Source of the DNA: Marthasterias glacialis
Taxonomy: Eukaryota; Echinodermata; Asteroidea; Forcipulatida; Asteriidae
Assembly (NCBI GenBank): GCA_911728455.2
Contig: OU452219.1
Coordinates: 19,561,397-19,625,396 of the forward strand
Length of the DNA: 64,000 nt
Direction of reading: 5' to 3'
Position numbers and translations under genes: made by a program. Shown here piece by piece: positions 24,101 through 33,100 of this stretch. Each line of letters starts with the position of its first letter. Positions within the stretch are counted from its first letter, which is position 1. The notes beneath the pieces were generated by a model, which did not search any database, had not been told where the DNA came from, and worked only from the letters and a program-made list of their open reading frames with translations.

Positions 24101-27100
24101 TTTTTTTGCTAACCTGGGCCCAATTTCATGAATCTGTTTACCGGTAAGCAAATTTTTGTGCTTACTATAGCCAAAAAACATGAAAAGCAAAAGTGTATTT
24201 CATAAACGATAGAGAAAATTTTAAAGTGGGTGTGCACGTTCAAATTGGATTTGCATAGTTGCGTCACTCATCTGCCTACAGAAACCCTGGACAAGTGAGC
24301 ACACCTTTTGCTTGGCTTACGGTTAACAGTGTTTATGAATTAGAAATTCAATCTGCTAATGGCTGCTCTGTAAGCAGAAAACGCCTGCTTACAGGCTTTA
24401 TGAAGTAGGGCCCTGTTTGCAACAGCTAATTCATTTTGTCGAATGATGAAAGAAAAGCAAGATGACCACCCCACAGTAAAGCTGTTGTCAGATCAAAGGC
24501 CGTGATTTTGAAAGAGCCCCTGGCCTCTCTTAAACAAACAAAGATATCGGCCATGAAATATCACCTTATCCATGCTTGGTTATTATAACTCATCGTGACA
24601 TTCTCCAAAACAGACAGATGCAATGGAAGGTGTGGAGCTCCTCAAGGCCCTCGGCGAGGAAGATCATCCCCCAAATGTGACCATCTTGAACCATGAAGAT
24701 GCCCATTCAGCCTTCAAGGCAGCATCCCGGATGGCTTCCACACCCTTCGCCTCATCCAGCGTCCCATCCTTCCCACCGCTGAGCTCCATCAAACCTCCCC
24801 TGGGGCAAGGCGCCTCGTCCTTGGAGCATGATTCTTTGGTGGACAGAGGGAATGGTGATGACGGAGGGAGGTCTGTGATTCTGGCTAGCCGTGTCTATGC
24901 TGGCTCTCAGGAGAGTTTCGAAGCCACAGAGTGTACTGTCAACACTTCCAACCAGTACAAGCTCAGGTGGGCTTTCAATGACAATTTTGAAAATACACTT
25001 ATCCTTTTTTTTGTTTTGAAATGAACAAGCAAGCTTGACATAAGTTTATGTCACTACATCAGTGGTTTGGTAATACCATACAAATGTAGGAACTCACATT
25101 ACACATTTCCGCTAGAGACTCACAAAGAAAAACACGTTTTGTTTGTTTTGAGCACACAAATCTGGAGCCAAATGTTGTGTTCAGTAGTGTAAAATGTTTG
25201 TTATTTTGGTGTTTGGTATAGCGGCATTCTACTGGGCGTTTTGCACTGACACATATTTTTCTCAAGGATTTTAAATCATAGATTTACACTTACATTTACA
25301 CTAAAAAAAAATTCTCAAGTATTTTTCTAAATGCCTTTTTTGCAATTTTTTTGTTGTTGTAATTGAACCCTTCTTTTATTTCTTCTGTGTGTTCCAACAG
25401 TCCCATTATGGAACGCAGTAATGAAGATGCTCGCTCATCCGGATCATCACATTCCTCATCAACTGGGCTTTCTTCCACCCATCCAACCTTCTCCAGCTCT
25501 CACGAGGGTCTCTCTTCGACCAACTCTGGGTACTCAAGCACCCATCATGAAGGGCTGTCTGTGAATAACTCCAGGCAGCCTGGTACCCATATGGGCCTTT
25601 CTGCCACCCATCTAGGCATTTCAAACACCCACCAGGGTAATTCAGTCACCCAGTCAAATCCTCATAGCGTCTCTGCCACCTTTTCTTCATCAAGTAACGC
25701 CCATGAGAGGTTGGCATCAAACACAAACAAAAATTTCTACACAACCTCCGTTCCCTCAGCTGATGCCCAAATCAAAGATGAATACAATGTGAGCTTTCAA
25801 CATCAGGGTCAGTTGGCAACCAGCTCCTCAGAAAATTCTATACGGCATGGGACCTCTGCTGTTGAATCAAACAAGAGTAGCAAAAAGGAAGATCGAAGCA
25901 TGGATTTGAAAAGTGTCAGGAATGGTTTGGGGGAGAATAGATCTCTAATGGATAGCCAGAAAGCCCAGTCGTTCCAAATCTTCGATGATTCTTCAAATGT
26001 CAAGTCATTCGAGATGTCTACTTCCAAATCATTCCAAATCTTTGAAGATCCATCTCACAGGCAGGGTCTGGGATCAGGTGATGTACTCCGTCAGTCTGCT
26101 CATGGCATCCCAAGCAGGGAGAACATTTCCAATCAGCAAAGAACCTCTCAGATGTCCCAGTTACACACAGGTCTAGACGACAGCATTTTCAAGGAGTATA
26201 ATGAGTCCTTTGCAACCAGACCTAGCAAAAACGCATTTGGAACCCATGCTCCAGAAGGGCAATGTGGATCCTTCATTGGAAATCCAACAAAACCCCATCA
26301 GTCATTTCAAGTTTGCGATGACACCACAGCGACGTCTTTAGATCAGTCCTTACAGTCATCAAAGTTCAAGCCACCGACCGAGGTCAATCAGCATGAGCAG
26401 CAGACCTTACACGAGTCTTTCATGGAGATACAACCCTCTGAAGCCTCTATTCACCTCAGCACATCGTTGATGTCCAAGATGCACCTCACCGCGAAGGAAG
26501 AACCCATGATGGAGATGAGTCAGCACGAAGCATCGCTCATGGAGTGTTCTGAAGCACCAGATAGCAGAGCAGCAGCTCCCAGTACCACAGACGCACACAT
26601 TAACCCGTTCTCTGATGAGGTCAAGGAACATCTTCTGGAGAGCCTTCCTGTGCCTCTGGTTGACTATGACGGCTACACTGAGAGTGACTGTGCAATGCCT
26701 GATGTGGTGCCTTTTGAAGCAGTTGGTCTTAGTAAGTAGGGGAAACTTTGAAACGCTAGGTGGCAGCAGACTTACCAGGTAAGTTTCCATTGTTTGCGTA
26801 GTTCTGAGTACGCGCACATATCCGACAACAATGGATTTACCTGGTAAGTCTGCTGCCACCTAGTGTCCTCAAAAGTCTCCCATTGATTGTATGGAAATCT
26901 CACTATTTCACAAATAAAACAAAGGCATTTCTTGTATGTAGCAAGTTTTCAAAGGGTTAAGATGGACAGTCCCTTTTTGGTTGTAGAAGAGGAAGTTTCC
27001 TGTGGTGAGTTTCTTGTGTTTCCTTCACACATTGAGCGTGCTGCTGTCCATCCAGTACAAAATGTTCAAATTCTGGGTTTACAGATTGTGGGTTTTAATC

Positions 27101-30100
27101 CCGGTCTATTCTTTGAGCAAGCTACTTTACCTCTTTTAATGTGACTTGTACTAGGATAGATCATTTAAAAAAAGCTTGAAACATTTATTGTGGAAGAGTT
27201 TGAATTGACCCCCAGCACTTCTTTTTCAAACCAAGCACCCTCAGTGACTGGTTTCATTGGGCTTCCAAGCTACAGCAATAAAGTTTGCTTTTCTCCTGAA
27301 GACAATCAGAGCATACTGGTCGAAGCGTTGAGTTGTTACACCACCGGTTCTTTTCAGAACCTTCACAGCTCATGAGAGAGTTTCTTACATGGTGTTACTG
27401 TAATCCTTAAGCTCGGTTCATACTTCACGCGAAGTCGAAGCGAATTTGACTTCACAAATTCACAACAAACAATAGACCGATTGCGCGACCCGCATCACGT
27501 GACCTATTGTGTGTATTAAAGGTAAACAAACACGACGTCCTCCATAGGAAAGTGCGGTACGGTAAATGATGATTGTTGCATTTGTTTATTTGATCGAGGC
27601 TTTTCTTACTCGAAATCTGTAACAAATATTGTAGAGTTTGTACCAGAGACCTTCGAGTGGCTGAATAAAGCCAGTAAGGACAGTTCCAGCACGTCTTGGA
27701 AATTGTACAAGAACGTATAAATGTGCTAGATGTGTACTAGTGCACGACGGAATGTTTGGGCCAGACGACCGCGATCACACACTTTTCAACACAAGAATGT
27801 CAAAGTTTTGAAGCTGAATCATCCAAAGAAATTGCTTTCCCAAACTGTGTGATTTCTTTGCCTATTTGAAATTTGGCAAGGCTAGGTATAAATGCTCACT
27901 TTTCCAACAAAGTTCACCGGACTAAAGTTCTGGTGTTTTCAGCGGTAGAGTGTTGGTTCAAATCTCGGACGTGGCACCTGTGTCCTTCAGCAATGCACTT
28001 AACCAAAATGGCTTCATCCTTTGGGATGTAAAGCCATAGGTCCTATGTGTTGCTCGCCATGACTAAAAGAGAAGGGGATTGCATGCCCCTGTGTTTCTGG
28101 TATGGTTTGGCAGCAAGTTGTGTACTGCGCTTCCCTAGTGGGTGTTCTGGTGGTTCACATAATCAATCATTATTAAAAATCTCTCACCTGCTTGTCCCAG
28201 TGCCTTGAGTACCTTACACATGAGACTCTGGTTTTTTTATTCTTAATTTTTTAATTCTTTTAAAGTTTTTTATTCTTATAAATTATTTTTTGTTATCATT
28301 CTTATTACCTATTCCTCTCTCTGAACAGATACCGAGCTCTACAATGTCGAGAAGTGTATCGGGGAGGGTGCCTATGCAAAGATCTACAATGCTTCCATCG
28401 TGCCTCTGTACACTGATGACCACAGCAACCTCAACCATGATGAAGATGACCAAGTCGTCCTGAAGGTGCAGAAGCAACCCTGCCCTTGGGAATTCTACAT
28501 CAGCCGAGCATTGCATCAAAGACTTAGTGCGATGAGAAATCCAGTAGATGTGGTAAGAAGATCGTGAAAAGTTTTTTTTTTTTTTTGAAACGGCAATAGA
28601 TGCTGATGGAGTTTACATAAAGTTCCCAATTTACCTGACGTCATCATCACAATAATCTTGGTTGCGCCATATTGGGAATCAATGTCTCTGTGTGTTATAC
28701 AGTGTAGTGTGCATTTTAGGCGGCACAGCGTTTACACGCTTACCGTAATTTGCAATTTGACTACCCAAATGGCAAGCGTGGAAGACAGTAGCAGTATGTG
28801 ACGTTGGTGGAAGGGGTCAATAAGCCTGTCTGCACGCCACTCAATTTTGCAAAAGATGAAACATTTTGGGTGAAAATTACTTTGAGCATAATGCTTGAGA
28901 GGTAATTTTACATTCTCAACTGTACTGTGTATACTGTGCTAAACAGTTGTTGAATCTACTTTGGAGTAGTTTCTTCGTTTGAGCTAATAATCTCCCCAGT
29001 GACTTGTTTCGTGTTGCGCTTTAAAGTATGGTACATGAGTGGTATTGATTTATATCCTCACTGCCAATTGTTTATCTGTAAGCTTAACTTTTATAAACTT
29101 GGTCTCGGCGCTCTTCGTCATGAGGAACATTTCCCTCTTAAACTACTTGCCAAGTTCTTGTTTTGATTTGCCATGAATGAGTTAAACACAAAATGTAAAG
29201 TGTTAGGCTGTGTTTTCTTGAAAGTGTGGAATTTGAAGAAAAGAAACAGCTGTTGAAAACTGCTAACCAACCAAAGACAAAGTCCTTGAGAAAGGCTTGT
29301 TTTCCCCAATATGTGACATGTTCTTTCTACCTATCCACCTTTTTCTCTCCAGTAGCTGTCTGTTTTGTTTGTCTGTTCTTCGGTCTGTCACGCTGAACGG
29401 TTTTGTTTTGTCCTTCGATGAGGTTTTTCTCATGTAATCTGTTTATTTTCGTGAATATATTTTGAAAGGCAAGCCACTACAAGCCTTGGCTTATCCTGGT
29501 CCTTGACTCCATGCGGTTTTCTGGTTACCTTTAGTGATATTGCTTATCGGTTAACACTTTTGTTGATTTTGAATGAAAAAAGACTCTGCTAGGGTCAAAA
29601 CATGAGGCCATTATAAACCTGGGTCGGTTGTTTGTTGGAAAATGGAGAATGGCAAGTGAATGTTCTCTTCAAAGGATACCTTTATTTATTACGTTTTTTT
29701 TTTTAAGTTGCTTGCCATCTACCTGCAAATAGATTGTCTGTTATTTAAAGACACCCGCCTCAGTTTCACTTCATCATTTTCTGGTCTTCAGAGAACATCC
29801 CTCATGTACGCCAACGGCATTCACGTCTTCCCCGATGGTAGCTGCCTGGTCACAAAGAAGCACAAGAACCTGACCTTGCTGGATGCCATCAACGAATACA
29901 ACAGAACCAAGAGTGTCATGCCTGAGCCTCTGCTACTGCTCATCACCATAGAGATTCTCCATGTGGTGGAACAGATGCACACCTGCAACATCATCCATGG
30001 TGACATCAAACCTGATAATTTCCTTCTTCTGTCATTGTAAGTTCAGTGATTAATTCAGTAATACTTACCATTGTAAGTTCAGTGATTAATTCAATCATAT

Positions 30101-33100
30101 TTACATCTCATCCAAAGAACAGGCAATAAAAGGGCTGAGTTCTTGCTATGTGAACCAGACACACAGAGAAAAATTCCTTATTAACAATAATTCATAAATA
30201 CCCCAGACAGTTTATCCATTCTGATTGGTCGAGAGCATGTCACATGGGGGTGTTTAAACGGCTGATAAAAACATGGCCGAGAGTGTTTATAACTAGTCCG
30301 TAATTAAGCGGGTGCTAATTTACGTGTAGCGCAGTCAATACATACCGACAGTACTCAAAGTCTAAACGCGCGCATATGCGCAACGGTTGAGCGTCGCATG
30401 CAATTTGACGCTTTGCGAAACGGAGGCTGAGGACGTGACAGGAATCGAAGGGAGGGCAACTCAGCAATTTATTTATTTTTGTTTGCCTTATAATGAGCCA
30501 GTTCTACAAGAAATTGTATCTTATGGCCGGTTCTTAGTCGGCCACTAGATGGTCACGGGTGACTGAAAATTTGATAGGTGATAAAAATAATTTATAGTTA
30601 TTTCTAAGGCATCAGTGACTAGTCGCTGAAGATGCTAAAAACACTGGCATCACACGACCGACTATAAACCGGCCTTCAAACTAGTCCTGTCACTTTCAAT
30701 CCACTCTCAGATGTTAGAATGACTTACACCTCTACCCCTAACTCTATCTTGCTCAGGGAGGATGATGAAACAGAGAGTCACTCGGGTAACGTGTTGATGA
30801 CAAGTACTAAGCACATCAAGCTTATCGATTTCGGCCGCAGCATTGATATGCGATTATTCCCGCAGGGCACAACCTTCATGGCTACGTGCGACACTGAAGG
30901 TTTCATGTGCCCAGAGATGCAGTCTGGCCGTCCGTGGACTTATCAGGTAACTGTATATCAATGATCAAACTTCCTATAGAAGTGACTTGAGACATAGCAA
31001 GTTTGTAAAAGATTAAATTGGTTGACACGAGTTAGCATATACAAATATATGGTGAGAAAATCTCTCGTCTGACTCAAAATGACAACGCTATGGTGCGTTG
31101 AATGTACTCAGCCTAGATTTTTGATAGTGCCACTGGATGGACTGAGAGCGCATCTAAGTGTTCTTGGTGTTGAGGAAGTAGTCAGATGGGGTAGACTGCC
31201 TCGGTTTGGGCACATCCAACACAAGAGTGATTAATAGTGGCCCAAGAAGGTGCTTGAAATACAGGTTGAAGGTGTTCACCCCTGTTGTCGCCAAAGAAAG
31301 TGCTGGACGGACAACATCTCAGTTGAACTCGAGTACATTGACTCAAACCTTATCCAAGACCGGGAGGCATGGAGTATGCAATCAAGCCAGGCTGACATGA
31401 TCACGAATGCCTCCAACCCTCCAGTTCGGGGAACAAGCGATGTTAAACTGTGTAGTAGTACTAGTAGTAGTAGAATCTATGGGAGAGATTCATAGAAATA
31501 AACCAGAGAACTGGGACTTCTATACCGCCGGGTGTAACTGCATCGTTCCTTGTGGCATCTCAAATAGTATACCCTCAGAAAAACCCAACATTTGCCGAAA
31601 ATCGACTGGTAGACAGCGCATAGAAATAGCAAGCCTGAAAAAATTATGGCACGTTTTCAATGGGTGATCCGCAGCTTTGGCGCAATCGCAGTGTGTATGT
31701 TCATGTCATTTCATGTGTTTTTGTTATGATACGCATTCACAGTGAGGGTAACCGAATGCGTTTCGGCATCAGCCGAGGCATGCGGAGGGTACACTATTGT
31801 GTGCTCCATAGACGGACAGCAATGGCGGCGAAGTCCCGGCTCTCTGGTTTAGTTCTGTGAAGAGATCACAAATTCACATTTTGTGCAGATAGTCTGATAA
31901 CCAAGTACTTTTTTTAAAATGTAATTTTAGTATGAAGTTAAAGGCTTATTTCAAATCAATTAAGATGTAATGTTTTCCTCTTTTTAGTAATTTTTTTAAA
32001 CCAGTGATCATCGGTGTTTAAATGTTCACTTACAAATATGTAACACATTGTAGTTTACAAAACAGGTGACATTGTCACAAGATACAAGTAGTTAAAAAAA
32101 AAAAAATCTTGAAAGAGAGTCACTTCGGTTTATAGTATAGTGAGACGCGCTGAATACAACTTGAATACCAAAATGTATCTTTGATTAAATGATTTTGCAG
32201 ACGGATTTATTTGGGATTGCTGCCACGGTGCATTGTCTGATGTTTGGATCCTACATGAAGGTATACGGGGAATCTGGACGCTGGCGACACACCTCCAATA
32301 TCAAAAGGTGAGTTTAGGGAGTCCATATTGGGCAGATAACCCTTCCCTCCCAGCTGGTTCGCATTGGTACAGACTTGTGTTTCCAACACTATTTCATTTG
32401 AAGTTTTGAAGGTATCTTCAGGCCTATGGGTTACACTGGTAGCCACTTTTGAGGATCACTTGGTTACATTACCAGAGAAAGAATCAATAACAATAAAAGC
32501 TTGTAGAGAGCGTTGCTCAATAAATGTATGAGGTAAGCAGAACACTGTACTTGGAGCCAGTGATAGGCAGTATACAAGTATATATCATGTTATTTTGGCT
32601 TGGTGATTTGTTACTTTTAAGCAATCTTATGTTCTATGCTTTGTTCAAATTTTTTGAATTTGTGTGCTTACTTTTCTGATGTGGAGCCCAAATGTTACCC
32701 CCGCCCCCCCCCCCAAAAAAAAAAAATAAATAAATAAGTACCATTCCCAACAATGTGGATTACACAGCATTTTGGCTGGTAACTTTTGTTTTCTGTAGAG
32801 CAAAGATTAAAGAGTGATAAAGGCACAAGATGGGGCACAGGAGATCTGTCTACTGGAACGCGAAATATGCATGGTGCCATTTCAGCAAGCAAATGTTTTG
32901 TTATGTCATTGATAACAATGGTCGTTGTTTGCACTGATGTAATTGTTGTATCAAAAGAGTTACTTGCTGAAATGGCATCCAGTGCACATTTCACATTTCA
33001 GCTTAGGCTTCCCATCTTGCGCCTTCAGGCGCTCTATAAACTTTGGTTCTAAGCAAGTGGTTTCTGTGTTGCGGAATGTTTGTGTGCAAACCACGGCTGC

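Noticed and set aside
26407-26859. 150-codon minus-strand frame
   Set aside because: Antisense shadow of MADBUB exon 17 and the adjacent palindromic element.
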